Assembly: GCA_009746045.1 (NCBI GenBank)
Contig: RPFO01000312.1
Coordinates: 3,159,079-3,223,078, forward strand
DNA length: 64,000 nucleotides
Source of the DNA: Mesostigma viride
Taxonomy: Eukaryota; Streptophyta; Mesostigmatophyceae; Mesostigmatales; Mesostigmataceae
Direction: 5' to 3'
Shown here: in pieces, positions 1-11,642 of the stretch
Layout: each line of letters begins with the position of its first letter
How positions within the stretch are numbered: position 1 is the stretch's first letter
Made by a program: the position numbers and the translations under genes
The notes under the pieces: model-generated
What the model was told of the DNA's origin: nothing
The model's input: only the letters and a program-made list of their open reading frames with translations
Databases searched by the model: none

Positions 1-2044
1 TGCAGCGCCAATGCCTGTGCCGACTCTGCACGCGCCTTGGCCGACGCATCTCCCCCTTCCCCTCCCTCCCCCATCACGTCCTCATCCCCCCACCCCTCCT
101 CCATGCCCCTCTCGCCATCCTGCCAACCGCTGCCTGCACCCTCCTGCCAACCGCTCTCCTCATCACCATCACGCAGGCTTGGAGGCGTCAGCACTCGACC
201 CATCAAATGGCTTCCCCCGTCACCACCACCCACTGGGACTGCATTCACCGATGACGCATCTGGGCCACTAGCCGCGACATCCGAGCGGTGAAACCGCGCT
301 CCCCAACCCGCCACCATGCCGCTGCCTCCAGACGTGGGCGCAGGCGCAGCCCCCGCCGCTGCCTTCACCTGTGTCTGCTGCCCGTCCCAGGACACCCGGA
401 ACACTCGCTTACTACCTACGTCACCACCATGGTTGGCACCTTTAAACACTGGTTCGCTTGGGCTTCGAGAGGGCGACCCCTGGTCTGAAGGGGTCGGCTC
501 CCGTAGTCCAAGGCTGGCAACGTCACCGCCGTCACTGACACCATGCACTGTGCCTGCACGGCCATGAGCGGAAGCCGTTTGGCCTCGTCCACTCCCATCG
601 ATAGTGCCTGTCATGGCAACACCCATGGCCACAGGACCCTGCCCACCCATGACCGAGTCTTCTAACGCCCCTTGCGCCAACCTTCCTGGGTCGCCAATGG
701 ACCCCCCTAAGTTGCCCAAGTTACCATCCCTCCTCGCGCCGCCGTGGTACGCGGCAGGGCGCGGGCTGGTGGTGTCGCAACTACCTGGGGGATCGCGACG
801 GACGCAGGCCTTTGTGCCACCGCCCACTACAACACAGTCGTTCCCACCACCACCGGCGTCACTGCCCTGAGGGCAGCCGTGAGCCCAAACAACAGGCACT
901 CCACTACTGCCAAGTGGCACACGGAGATCGCTTTGCTGCTGACATCCGACCCGAGGCGGGGATGCCACCAAGCAGCCAGTGCCGCCACTGTTGTCTACAC
1001 AAGGCTGCTGCTCCTCATGCGGCTTCTCCTTCTCTTCCTCCTGCTGCTGCTGCTGCTGCTGGTGCTTGTGCTTATGCTGGTGCGTGTGCTGCTGCTGCTG
1101 GTGTTCGTGCTGATCATGATGATGATGACGCTGTGTGGACTGTGGCGGTGGACAGTCACGCTGCCAGCTGCCGCGCTCGCCCTGCCCCGCCTCCGCGCCG
1201 CGCCGTGCGCGCTGACGATACTCCCCGTCCTGCACCTGCGAGAGCATCAACTGCAGCTCCTGGTCCTCCCACGCATCCACCAAATTGTAAGCCCCTTGGC
1301 CCTCCTCTTCCTCCTGCTCCTCCTCCTCAAGGTTACCATAATAATAATCATCTTCCTCCTCAGCTCCACCCAACGCGTGACCTTCTCCCTCCGCAGTCTC
1401 TGCCCCCTGCAGGGACTTCCTTCCTCGAGACCTCCCCTCCTCCTGCTCCCCCCTTGTGCTCTCGCCCCACGGCATCCCCATACTGTGCTCGTACTGTTGC
1501 ACATGGCCAGGCTCTTGCCCATGCTCATGCTGGTGAGAGTGCACACACTCTCGCTCATGCCTATGCTCCTCACGATACCCTCCCAGCATGGAACCGGCCG
1601 GCGACATCCCTCCAGATTCGTCAACCCCCCGGTCACAATGATCATCCACGCAACCATCTCCCCCCGATCTGGAGACGGACCAACCATCACCATCACCATG
1701 AGCGCTCCCATCCCCTGACTCTGCCCCACCCTGGGCAACCCTGGGCACGGTCCCCAGTCGCCCACCCTGCTTTCCATGCGCTTCCATTCCCTGGTCACAT
1801 TCATCCTCTGGATGACTCCCCTTCACAGCATCGCCCCCTCGCCCGCCTTCTGCCAGATCAGCGGCCGGGCCGGCCCGTGGGCCGTCTCCACTGGGTTCCC
1901 CCTCGGGCCCATCCCTTTCCTCACCCACATTTGCCCACACTTGAGGAGCCCCGCTGTTCTGCCCCGTGCCCCGAGGATTTGCGAATGCCAGCAGGCGCTG
2001 CCCTGGCACCCGGTGGTGCACCCTCTCGTGCAGATAGGGCGCAG
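1..2044 (-). CDS. REV1: REV1 exon 5: long acidic, Gly/His/Gln-rich linker open to the window edge
   Basis: This exon is one uninterrupted reading frame of about 681 codons. It starts after the acceptor CATCCCCAG at 2045, and the split codon GCT completes the junction with exon 4. Its first residues, APYLHERVHHRVPGQRLLAF, correspond to the stretch that follows the BRCT domain in plant REV1. After that the protein is low complexity: Gly/Asp/Glu-rich blocks, a His run near 1110, a Gln run of seven near 1040 encoded by CAG, and an EEE/DDYYY block near 1340. No stop occurs down to base 1. The overlapping plus-strand reading frames (for example 812-2170) are Pro/His-rich antisense shadows. The length is greater than the linker I expect in plant REV1, so lineage-specific expansion is inferred. 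Confidence 0.75.
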
Positions 2045-5000
2045 CTGGGGATGTGCATGGGGGGGCATACCATCACACGTGCGCATAGTGTATGTGTGCG
2101 CGGGGGTGTGTGCACGTGCGTATACATGGACGGGGGCAACCAACGCGGAAAGGCCGGGGGCATCCAGTGAGGTTAGACAGAAATTCCCACACTGTGCCAT
2201 CACAGGTCCACTCTGTACCTTGCACCAGTTATAATCCGCCATGCTTCCGTTATTCATACAAACACCTGATGGCTGGTAATTCCTCTTACGTTGTTTGGGT
2301 TTAGGGTAAGGGTTTTAGGGTTTAGAGTGTCTGGTGGCTGGTCCTTCTTCTCACCCTGTTAGCCAGGCACATCCGTGCACACAATACCTGCATTGCCTGG
2401 AGCCATGCACACACTTGACCACCCTCGTTCTGGGCACGCTCCACTTCATGTTCTATTTAACCGTGGACTCCAGGGTAACCAGACTCTATATTAGTGGGTG
2501 TATAACACCTGCCACGACTCTCTTGTTGTCTCATCACCAAGAAGCTTATGTTCAGAGAGCCACGATCCGGAGCGTCAACATGGCTCACCGGGCAGCTGCC
2601 TCCCCGCCGCGAGGGAGTCGGTCACCCATGCAGGGCGCACAGCCATTGGTGGGTTGCGCTCGCTTCTGCACGTGACGATGCGCCACCAGGTTCCATCGCA
2701 CATGCGAGTTGCCATTGGACACAGTATCCGTCATCACACACATGCCATGCAGGGGCGGGTGGAGCAGGGAAAAGTAGGGTGACCATGGGGGGCGTCAAGG
2801 TGTGCATCCAAATGTATTTATGGAAGCATATCCCAGCCCGACCGCTGCAATAAATACGGTTTGGAATGTCTGCTGTGGTGGAGGGGTGGTTCAGGGACCA
2901 CTGGGCTCGGAGAGGTGGTGCACATTTATGGACAGGAGTGGTTGAGCATGAAGACACTACCAATTGCAAGGAAGTATAAAGCAGCGTCGACAGGCAACTG
3001 CGAAGCACCACAAGCATGGGAGGAACTTGGCAGACCGCGCCCCGCGGCTGGGTGCCGATGCTGATCACTTATCGGGTAATAAGATGCTGGAAAGAAGCCG
3101 GCTCTCTTTGATGTGATGACCAGAACAGGGCACGCCTTATACTGCTCTTAGAGACCCGCACAGCAGGTCCATGTAGCTAGCAGCCGAGCAGCGGTTCGCA
3201 GCGGTACTGCACTGACAGCTGGCATTGCTATTTATAACAAATTGGTTAGTAGTGTGTTGATGGATGATTTTACGCGGACCACACTGCCAGTGGGATGACA
3301 TCAATGTACATGCCTGCTTCCTAAAGCATGCCAAGGAAGTTGCCTTTTTCATGCCGAGCGGCTGCACGTATCCTCATGTGCACCATTTAGCGCCCTGCCA
3401 ATGCCTCCCCTCCCCTTCTGTTATGAACCCTTCCATGTCACCCCACATCTATTCATTCCCCCAACATGGGCTGACAGCTGAGTCCTCCTGATGCCCTTAT
3501 AACCTAACTAAACCCTAAACCCTAAACCCTAAACCCTAAACCCTATAACCTCGTAAAGCCACCACTCCCTCATCACATATCATGGCTCGCCTCAGCCACA
3601 TACTGTTGCCTCTCGCAGTATGACCTGCCCAACTTGGCCCTGTCCAGAACACGGCCGCAGCATGCCCCAACCCTCTTCCCCAAGGCATGCTACCAGCCTC
3701 GCACATCCACCACATCTGCCCCTGTGCTCGCCCCACAGGCCCTTATCACCCCCTGCAACTTGTGATAGAATCGTGTGTCAAGCCCATGCGGTCAATTGAA
3801 CTTACCGACCGTGGGCTGAATTAAACAAAATAAATAATTACGAAAAAAAGAAAGTTCGACCCCCCTGGTGTGATAAGTGAAGTCTGATCTGATTTCATCT
3901 ATTCTAGTTCAATTTGATTTCATTGAATGCGTGATTATTCCACCCTCTAATCCACCCTCTAACGTGATACAATCCGGCCTGCCCACCTAAGCATGCGTAT
4001 GCGCGAGTCCGCCAGGTTGGACGCCACGATGTGGGTCACCCGCCGCGTGCAGTAGTTGTCAAAGTGGCCCCCATGGGCCGCCATGATGTCGCGCAGCTCC
4101 TGTCGCGGGTAGTGGTGGCCACGCACGGCAGCGAGCGCACGTTTTGGCATGGCACAGAATAAACTTGGCGGCCCCATGGAGACACGTGTTTCCATTTCAG
4201 GTGAGGAGAAGATACTCCAGCCTTCATAAAAGTAGATTTGAAGATACCAAAAAGTGGAAAGCAGTGTATCGCTATGCACGTCTAGTATGACTGGGTTGAC
4301 CACCCCCCTGGTTGAAACTCAAAGTTAGTTACGAACAGGCACCCGAAAGCATGGGAGCAGTATAGCTCGGCAGGAAGGCCTACGCATAGCCTTCAATCTC
4401 AACCAGCCAAGGATTGATAAAAAGAGCCCGGCTACCCGTTACCGTGCGCGACCAAGTGGTCCAAAACCAACGTTCCCATCCACACAAAATGCATGGCAGG
4501 GAAACAGGACAAACTGACCAGATTTTCCTAATCCGCTTGCTAGAGCCCATAAGGCACACTGGGCACCGGTGATGATTGAAATGCGGAGATAAGAAATAAT
4601 GGTTGCAAGAGAAGGGTGCGCACCGAGTGCGACGGCACGGTGAGACCGTCCACGTAGATGGTGACCCCTTCGAAGATAGAGCTGCAGGCCTCGCTGCCAC
4701 GGGCACTTGACCTGCGTGGGAACCAGCAGGGATTATGATAGGGCCATGGCCACACACCACTTTGAAATAGCGTGGTTGTTTGGAGAAAGCCCATTGGACA
4801 GCTGGGCTGAGCGGAAGCACTGTAGAACCTGTCCATGCCATTCCATGCGCAGTGATGAGCAAACTCCACCCTGTGGCCCTGCCTCCTAATGGTGAGAGAA
4901 GCCTGGGCGCCCTCCCTCCTTCTGGTTGTGTACCAGGGGCCAACTTTGCTTTGGCTGGTACTGTGTGTAGAGACTGAGACTTTACACCTCCTGTTAACAA

Positions 5001-5415
5001 GCCGTTCGTTAAAAGTGTCACTCCATCCCCCTGAACAATAAAGACAGGCTGCTGCAGCCCCATGGTGAACATCCAAGGCGCCCATAGGGTTGGTAGCTCA
5101 GGAGCACAAGGTACACCGCAATTACATCACCTCTTTGCCATCGAAGCTGTCCATATATACTTAGGTCTTATATACTATGCAAGAAATTTGATCAATATAC
5201 GTGATGTACCTGATATGCAGAACGGGATGTATGTGATTTAGGTTCAGTGTGTACTTTAGGTAGCATTAACAACAATTCACGTACCCGTCTCCTCGCTTCT
5301 GGCTGTTGAACTGCTCATCCAGCTTGGCTTTCTTGTTGGAAAAATAGAGAGAGAAATCTCCAGTGTGCCCTTTATCCTCTTCCCACCAAAAGCGCTTATT
5401 TCCCTTCTCAGACAT
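1..5415 (-). CDS. REV1: REV1 translesion DNA polymerase, 5' part, five exons (3' end outside window)
   Basis: REV1 is a Y-family dCMP transferase and scaffold for translesion synthesis in the nucleus. Exons on the minus strand are 5415-5285, 4711-4624, 4099-3987, 2665-2589 and 2044-1. All introns are GT-AG and phases fit at every junction (2, 0, 2, 1). The start ATG at 5415 is preceded in frame by a stop codon. Exon 1 encodes the REV1-type leader (GDFSLYFSNKKAKLDEQF). Exons 2-4 encode a BRCT domain at about residues 55-140: IFEGVTIYVDGLT, ELRDIMAAHGGHFDNY, VTHIVASNLADSRIRML and VRPAWVTDSLAAG. This order and wording match the REV1 BRCT of plants and animals as I know them. The polymerase domain is not reached; exon 5 is still in the linker at the window edge. 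Introns 3 and 4 each carry telomere-like repeats. Seen: exons, phases, motifs. Inferred: identity and splicing. Confidence 0.87.
2297..2324 (+). repeat. Interstitial telomere-like repeat (TTTAGGG type)
   Basis: About four imperfect TTTAGGG-like units on the plus strand, inside REV1 intron 4. The unit matches Arabidopsis-type telomeres rather than the TTTTAGGG of Chlamydomonas. Confidence 0.7.
3508..3545 (-). repeat. Interstitial telomere repeat (CCCTAAA)5
   Basis: Five nearly perfect CCCTAAA units in REV1 intron 3, in the opposite orientation to the array at 2297. The remainder of introns 3 and 4 (2045-3986) apart from exon 4 shows no other recognisable feature. Confidence 0.85.
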
Positions 5416-7355
5416 AACTTCTGTTGGCAAGCGCAATTTACTCTACGCATCGAGTCGACGATTCTTGAAGGCCAAACTACAGAGCGCGCAACAACCTGAT
5501 ATGCAGGCAGCCCTTACACCAGAATTAGGCATTGACTCTGTAATTGGCAGCCATTATTTGATGTATCGATCAAAAGACGTGTTGACAGGGCGTACAAGGA
5601 TACCAATCAAGGTAGTCTCGATGGCCGTGATTGTGTCCAGAAAAGTCTGGGAAAAGATGTAGAAAAAAATTATTAGCCTCGTTGCTCAGCGAAATCTCCA
5701 GGAACTGGTTTTTGTTACTGGCTGCGAAGTGACAATTCTTCAATAATAGAATAATTATGCACCGCCATGGCCAGCAGGCAGCAATTATTGTAGTGGAGTC
5801 CAGTACCTAGTCAGCGCTGCCGCAGATTGCGATGCCGCTTGCCTTTTAGAACAGGAGTAAAATATACGTTACTTATTACTGCCATCTGACACCACATCCC
5901 AGTTTGTAGTTTCCGGGTAAGTATGTAAGTATTTCTATTTCCGGGGTTTCTTTAAAAAAGTTCTTTGGCTCTTCTCGCTCGACTTTGCGCGGGAAATATA
6001 AAAGCGTCCTGACATTGAAAGGCAGGCGTGACCGCCAGAATAACAATCTGGGCAGCATCAGTCTCTAGTCTCTACACTCTCTTTCATAAATGCCTCGATG
6101 AAAAAACCTGGTTTTGCCTTGGTTTTGCGGTGTTTTGCTGTCGGTACTTGAAGCTGGTCTTGCCTGCAACAATTTTTTTTGGTAAGGACATCATCGTTTT
6201 GGGAGGATATGCCGCTAACGCAGCATTCAACTGCCCATGCCTGCCATAACTTCTCTTGAGCTGTCGAATACGCTCCTACGCGCGAACAGTATATCGCGGA
6301 AAATCAAATTTAGTACAGTTATCTTAGCCCCATCGTACTACTGCTAACTGTGAGTCGGCTACAATTGTACTACTTGTACAGGTGTATGGAGGCCGTCATT
6401 TCCTGATTATACTTGGGTGCATAAAAAGAGTCGGGTGAAGGACTGGATCTACGTGTCGGCGGGTACATCCGGTGTGAGTAACAAAGTGAACGGAACTGAA
6501 CCTACGTCACCGACAAGGGCGTTGCTGATATCCTGGCGTGTCGAACGGCCGGATACTCACGCTGGATGGCTGCTACAAATTGTACGTGCACTTTACGCTG
6601 ACGCCCTGATAGTGCCGGGCTTGCATGACATCCATGGGGTGGCTATGCTGCCGAACCTCATTCCTTGACCAGGGTGTCTACATGTTGGTCCAGACCAGGT
6701 TGGTCTACAAGTCGGAATGTGGATGCTCTGACCGAACCGCGATAAAATGTCCAGATCTTTCCCCCTGGCTTCCACTTGTTTATGAGCCTGCACCTTTTGC
6801 AATTTGTTATCATCAAAGGCCAAAGCGGACTAATGACATCTGGGCCCCCAGTTAAGTCGAACTCTGAGCATGGAAGGTGCTACCTAAGGGATGGTGGCGC
6901 CTGATGGGGAGGTGCCTGAGGGGGGAAGGGGGGGGCCTAAGTGTCACCGGTGCTTAACCAGAGCCACAAAAGCGCACATGCCAACAAGACCCTTTATGAC
7001 TGTCGCTGCTAGATTTGCTGCAGAGAATCTTGTCTGTCAAACGTTCCATGGGTGTTGTCAAACGTTACAAATGTGATGGTTCTACACTTGCCTGTTTCCC
7101 TAACCCCGCCAGTGGGATGGTATGCTGCCCAGGCAAGTGCTGCATGCCAATTACAATTTGCCAGTTCAGATTATCGTGGCATCTGTCTGGGCCTTCATCA
7201 AACTAACGTGTACGAGTTCTTTCCATGCGTGCCTGGCATCCTTCGGCTGTGCTATCTCGCAAATTTTCGGGGGGAGGGGGGCTTGCTGCGAATAACTCAT
7301 TCGTGGCCAGGAACTCAAGCCTGGGTGACCAATTTAATCTGAGTAAAACACGTCC
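5416..7355. other. Divergent intergenic region between REV1 and the F-box gene
   Basis: No convincing gene seen. REV1 is transcribed leftward and the F-box gene rightward, so both promoters should lie here. A TATA-like string (AATATAAAAGCG) is at 5995-6006 on the plus strand but is not close to either start. Short open frames (5363-5662, 6028-6249, 6417-6668) have no recognisable motif. Poly-G near 6921-6935 and 7269-7282. Confidence 0.5.
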
Positions 7356-8846
7356 ATGTGGCAGGCAACTAGAAGGCTGATCACATGGTTCCACGGGTGC
7401 TGGCCCAAGATGGAAGAGCATCTTGCCCTGCAGCCCGGTCAAGGCGAACTGGCCCCCACTCGACCGGTGTCACAGCCAAGGAACTTGGCATCGACGATGC
7501 TTGCTCAAGCAGTCCAAGAGCTGAGCCTAGAGGACGTGATGGCCGTCCCTGGGGTGGGCGCCCAGGTGTTGTCGTCACTTCCCATCCCCGAGCGCGTGCG
7601 GCTGCGGCAGACGTGTCGAGCTTTTCGAGAAGCGGTTGACGACTCTCTCGAGGCCCTCACAGAATTGTTTGGTGATGATGTCGCCATGGGCTGCCGGCCC
7701 GGCTATGCTGGGCTGTCCTGGCTGCTCACCAAGTGCCCCAACCTGCGGATGCTGAGCGTGGCTGCGCGGTCGGATTGCCAGGAACCCTGGCAGGAGAGGG
7801 ACCACCTGTCCCTGACCTGGCCGTACGGCTCGCTGGACACGATCGCACCTCACGTGCTGTCCCTGGGGCACGTCGCCCGCAGGTGCCAGAGGCTCAAGTA
7901 CCTCAACGTGGCCGGCTGCTGTGATGTGACAGACGCCAGTGTGGTGGAGCTTGTCGGGATATGCCCCGGCCTGGAGTCCCTGGACGTGTCCAACACAGAC
8001 GTGAGTGACCTCGCCATCTCCACAGTCGCGAAGGCCTGTGGCAGTTCGCTGCGGCGGCTCGCGCTCTCCCATTGTCTCGGCATCACGGATGCCGCGCTGG
8101 CAGAGGTCGCGCTATACTGCGGGGGGCTGACCGAGCTGTTCGTGGACGGCACGCGTGTCAAGGATGCCGGAATCGCCGCGGTGGCGACAAGCTGCACGAG
8201 CCTGCGGCGTCTGGTGGTGCCTCACCGCGTGAATGATAGGAGCATCGGGTTGGTCGCGCGGTGTTGCCCGCGGCTGGAGCACCTGGGTGTAACGGGATGC
8301 AAGCGAGTGACGGACAGCAGCATCGTATCAATCGCATCTGCCTGCCCACGGCTGCGGCGACTCGATGCCACTGCATCAGTTCGGCTCACAGACGAGAGCG
8401 CGTTTGCACTGGCGGAGAATTGCCCGGGGCTCCAGCGGCTGAGACTGCGATACACACGCGTGTCCGATGCTGGTATTAAGGCGGTCGCGCGTAGCTGCGA
8501 GGAGCTGCGGCACTTGGATGTTGGCGGCTGCAATAGTGTCACGGACGACGGCGTGGGCTGCATCGCTGGATGCTGTCAACGGCTGCAGCACTTGTCGGTT
8601 CATGCGTGCCGGTCAGTGACGGATGCCAGCATTTGCCAGGTGGCCAAGAACTGCTCAAGGTTGCAGTCACTGGATGTCAGCCGAACCGCCATCACGGCGG
8701 TTGGTATCAGTGCAATCGCCTCCTGCTGCCATGAGCTACTGCGCCTGGACATGAGATTAAGTGGCCAGGCTGGCGGGAGAAGCTTAGCTACCCTCGCGGA
8801 CGGGTGCCCAAGACTAGAATTCCTTGATGTGTCAGTACTGGGGTAG
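7356..8846 (+). CDS. F-box / leucine-rich-repeat protein (FBXL/AMN1-like), ends at an in-frame TAG
   Basis: A single-exon gene of 496 codons. Residues about 69-105 (VLSSLPIPERVRLRQTCRAF and following) read as an F-box, which binds Skp1 in SCF ubiquitin ligases. From about residue 125 there are about 26-residue cysteine-containing LRRs with the pattern C..L..LdV....vTD..i..ia..C, about a dozen in tandem (for example LEHLGVTGCKRVTDSSI). The LRRs would bind the substrate. High GC at third positions contrasts with the AT-rich flanks. The first ATG at 7356 is used; ATGs at codons 19 and 48 are alternatives. The frame ends at TAG 8844-8846, but LRR coding continues in the same frame (next entry). 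Substrate and exact subfamily are unknown. Confidence 0.85.
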   Translation: MWQATRRLITWFHGCWPKMEEHLALQPGQGELAPTRPVSQPRNLASTMLAQAVQELSLEDVMAVPGVGAQVLSSLPIPERVRLRQTCRAFREAVDDSLEALTELFGDDVAMGCRPGYAGLSWLLTKCPNLRMLSVAARSDCQEPWQERDHLSLTWPYGSLDTIAPHVLSLGHVARRCQRLKYLNVAGCCDVTDASVVELVGICPGLESLDVSNTDVSDLAISTVAKACGSSLRRLALSHCLGITDAALAEVALYCGGLTELFVDGTRVKDAGIAAVATSCTSLRRLVVPHRVNDRSIGLVARCCPRLEHLGVTGCKRVTDSSIVSIASACPRLRRLDATASVRLTDESAFALAENCPGLQRLRLRYTRVSDAGIKAVARSCEELRHLDVGGCNSVTDDGVGCIAGCCQRLQHLSVHACRSVTDASICQVAKNCSRLQSLDVSRTAITAVGISAIASCCHELLRLDMRLSGQAGGRSLATLADGCPRLEFLDVSVLG

Positions 8847-9329
8847 TCCCCTTTGTCCGAGGGAGAGGAGCTGGTGACGTCGCTCGGCCACCAGCGCAGG
8901 CAGCTGCGTGCGTTCCGTGCTGCTGGCAAGGGCTTTCCTGAGGAGGCGCTCTTGCGGTTGATCGAGCAAATTGGAGCGCAGCTGCTTGTGCTCGACATGT
9001 CGGGGAGCGAGGTCACAGACAAGGTGGCCGAATCCATAGCACGGGCATGCCCCAGGCTGGTACGGCTGAGTGTGCACGGATGCCCCCTGACAGATGAAGG
9101 CATGAGCCTTATTTCCTTTGGAGGCCCCTGCAGGACAGATTTAGACAGCCCTCTTTCCTGTGCTCCTTTAAGGGATTTGCGATACTTGGATTGTGATTTT
9201 GAAGAGGGAGGGTCTAGGGTAACAAGAGCCAGCCTTAACGGCACGTGCTTACATAATCATTTTGAAATAGCGGAAAGCTTGACTTGGCACGCTGACATAG
9301 GGAGCTCCGATGAGGACGATAACGCGTGA
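8847..9329 (+). pseudogene. In-frame continuation of the F-box LRR protein beyond the TAG
   Basis: Same reading frame as the upstream LRR gene, 160 codons to TGA at 9327. It contains at least two more LRR units (QLRAFRAAGKGFPEEALL; LLVLDMSGSEVTDKVAESIA; LVRLSVHGCPLTDEGM) and then a polar tail ending SSDEDDNA. Three explanations are possible: a nonsense mutation, a 57-nt intron (GT at 8843, AG at 8898-8899, multiple of three) that would remove the TAG, or readthrough. The LRR spacing across the stop is only slightly long (about 29), which favours the stretch having once been translated. 9330-9717 beyond it shows no gene. Confidence 0.65.
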
Positions 9330-9717
9330 TCAGTTGGCAATGCTGGATCTCAGGCAGACTGTGGGTGGTGGCGAATGTGATGGAGGCATCAGCAAGGGCG
9401 AGGGATCTAGTAGCAGTAACTTACTGATGCTGAGAGTACTACTTATATTGTTTTTCAGGCAGGGACCCGTGGTGGTGACGGAGATTCACTACTCATTCCC
9501 TATATGAACAGCGAGCGGTTCATAATCGATTCCATGCCTCGCTGTTGTGGGATGTGTTTCTACCAACATAAACACAATCACGCGATGACTTCTGCCCCAT
9601 AAACATCGGGCAAGCGCAGTCAAATCCAATCCATATGACTGGGCTTCTGAGTGAGACTGTTGCTGATGGAGGTGGGACTCGCCTTACATGCACGGGGCTC
9701 GGGGCGCCATTAATTAA

Positions 9718-11453
9718 CCCGTGTTTTTTTACAACGCGATACATCGCGTTGTAGGGTTAGAACGCGATGTATCGCGTTGTAATCTGACACGTGGCAAACC
9801 TATTAAACATGCGATTTTTGGTCTGAAACTTTCAAGATAGGTCAGAAACATCTCATAGAATTCAAGAAAAAATCCTGGTATTTTTGGTATTTTTTTTGTG
9901 ACAGCTGCAAACAAATATGTACCACTGAAATCAGGCATTTTCGCGGGACGAAGGTGAAGACGACGGCGATGGCGGCAGGTAGATCTCGCCAGTTTTCGCG
10001 CGAATTTCAGTGGCTGTTGGGTAGCACGACCATGATGATGCGTTCAAAGGTTGATAATTAGGTTTCTACGAGTTTGTTGAGGTACTGGGGCAAAGGAAAC
10101 GTAGTTTTTTCCAGTTTCTCACCCAACTTTCATGCGGAAACCCTGGAAACCGGCATACATATTATTACGTCAAGACTCGGGTCTGCTGCGGCACCATGCT
10201 TGGTATTTCCATGGTGTTTCGACTTCTTAACACATGTTTATTCATTCCGAACGCCCGGACTCTCGGCTAAACCGAGATTTGTGCAGACTTTTATTGGGTA
10301 GCTCCGGGCATGATGGTGCCTGCAAATAGCGTAAGGCGTGACCGTGGCTATTGCTACGGTATGCTGTATTTTCCTGGAAATGGCCTCTGCCACCGGCTCA
10401 ATAGTGCTTGCAGGCGTAAGTATATCGTGTTTCTACCTAGTTTCTGCCAGTTTTCCACTTATTTCTACCGACCTCTGCCCAGCCTCTCTAAGACCGCCAT
10501 CCTACTCGACGTTGCTTGCATGTCAGCCATAGCAGGTTGCAGTTGTGCAGTATTTAGGTGCTGTATACGTCGTCAAGCCGTGCATATATCGTGAGGATTG
10601 GATGTTGATGGTTTATACTGCGTTGATTGTGCAAGAAGATCAGCTGGGTGCCCATAATCATGGTGTATAATCATGTGTTGTTAGCATCTTGCCACCATTT
10701 GCTAGCATGCATTCCAGCGTCATCTTTGCCTGCATGTAAGCTCATGGATCACTCAACCTATCCAAGCCTTGCATTACACGTGCCTCTTTCTTTCAGTATT
10801 GCACGCGTTATGGAATGGAAACCCAGCACCTCCATTCCCACGAGGCATGTGCTCAACACGTTGTGAGAGTGGATGATGCTTTGGCTATGGCTGCCTGATT
10901 CAGTCATATTAGGTCATCCAGTCATGATGTTTGATGCATGTTTGATGCTGTATAACTTATACAACGCCTATGTTCAACGTTTTGACCCTCCAAGCTCACT
11001 ATGGCCCCGTTTATGGGGCTCGGGTCGTTGCGTAATGTTGTCAAGGGCTCTCATGTTTCCCACTGCGTTGTACTGCGTTGTAATTGTGATGCTAATGAAA
11101 AATAGCTCCAGTGGCCCAATGGGCCTGAGTTTTGTTTCACAGAGCCTGCATATGTTGCCCATAGCTCGTGCAAGAAGCCAGATTTTTTTCATGAACCATT
11201 TGTGAATAAGCGCATGACTTGTGACCTAGGGTCAAGAAATCGCGGTCATGGTCAGACCCCCCTGTATTCAAACCAGTGTATCTCTCTAATGAATAAGCAG
11301 TTTGTAGGTCTGAGTAGCTCAAAAAATCCTTTGATTTATGGGCTTTCAGGAAAGTATATACATGACCATGAAAAAAAATTTCCTTAGGTGCTATACGCGT
11401 TCTAAAAAAAGCTTACAACGCGATATATCGCGTTCTAATTAAAAAAACACGGG
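9718..11453. mobile_element. Non-autonomous DNA transposon with TTAA target site (piggyBac-like ends), 1.74 kb
   Basis: The terminal inverted repeats begin CCCGTGTTTTTTTA and are flanked by TTAA on both sides (9714-9717, 11454-11457). Sub-terminal palindromes of the form AACGCGAT(N)TATCGCGTT occur twice at the left end (9731-9784) and once, with a partial second copy, at the right end (11396-11436). TTAA duplication plus a CCC...GGG terminus is the established signature of the piggyBac superfamily. The interior (about 1.5 kb, AT-rich) has no transposase-like frame; the longest open frame is 110 codons and unrecognised. Confidence 0.75.
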
Positions 11454-11642
11454 TTAATTAATTAATTAATTAGACTCGTGCTCCCGTTGGGGAGTCACGG
11501 AGCATTAACCCCGATGAATGGATGGATGGGTGCACACATTCCTACCGGTCTAATCTATCTACATTGGCTACATACTACATCTATCTAACAACATTCTAAC
11601 TACATCATCTATCTAGGCAGCCGCACGCTGCCCTAGGGGGAG

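Noticed and set aside
744-1718. 324-codon Leu-rich plus-strand frame resembling a membrane protein
   Set aside because: The Leu runs are the antisense reading of CAG and acidic codons in REV1.
812-2170. 452-codon plus-strand open frame
   Set aside because: Pro/His/Ala-rich antisense shadow of REV1 exon 5, which joins the BRCT exons in phase.
5994-6006. TATA box for a plus-strand gene
   Set aside because: No gene with a recognisable product starts within a usual distance.
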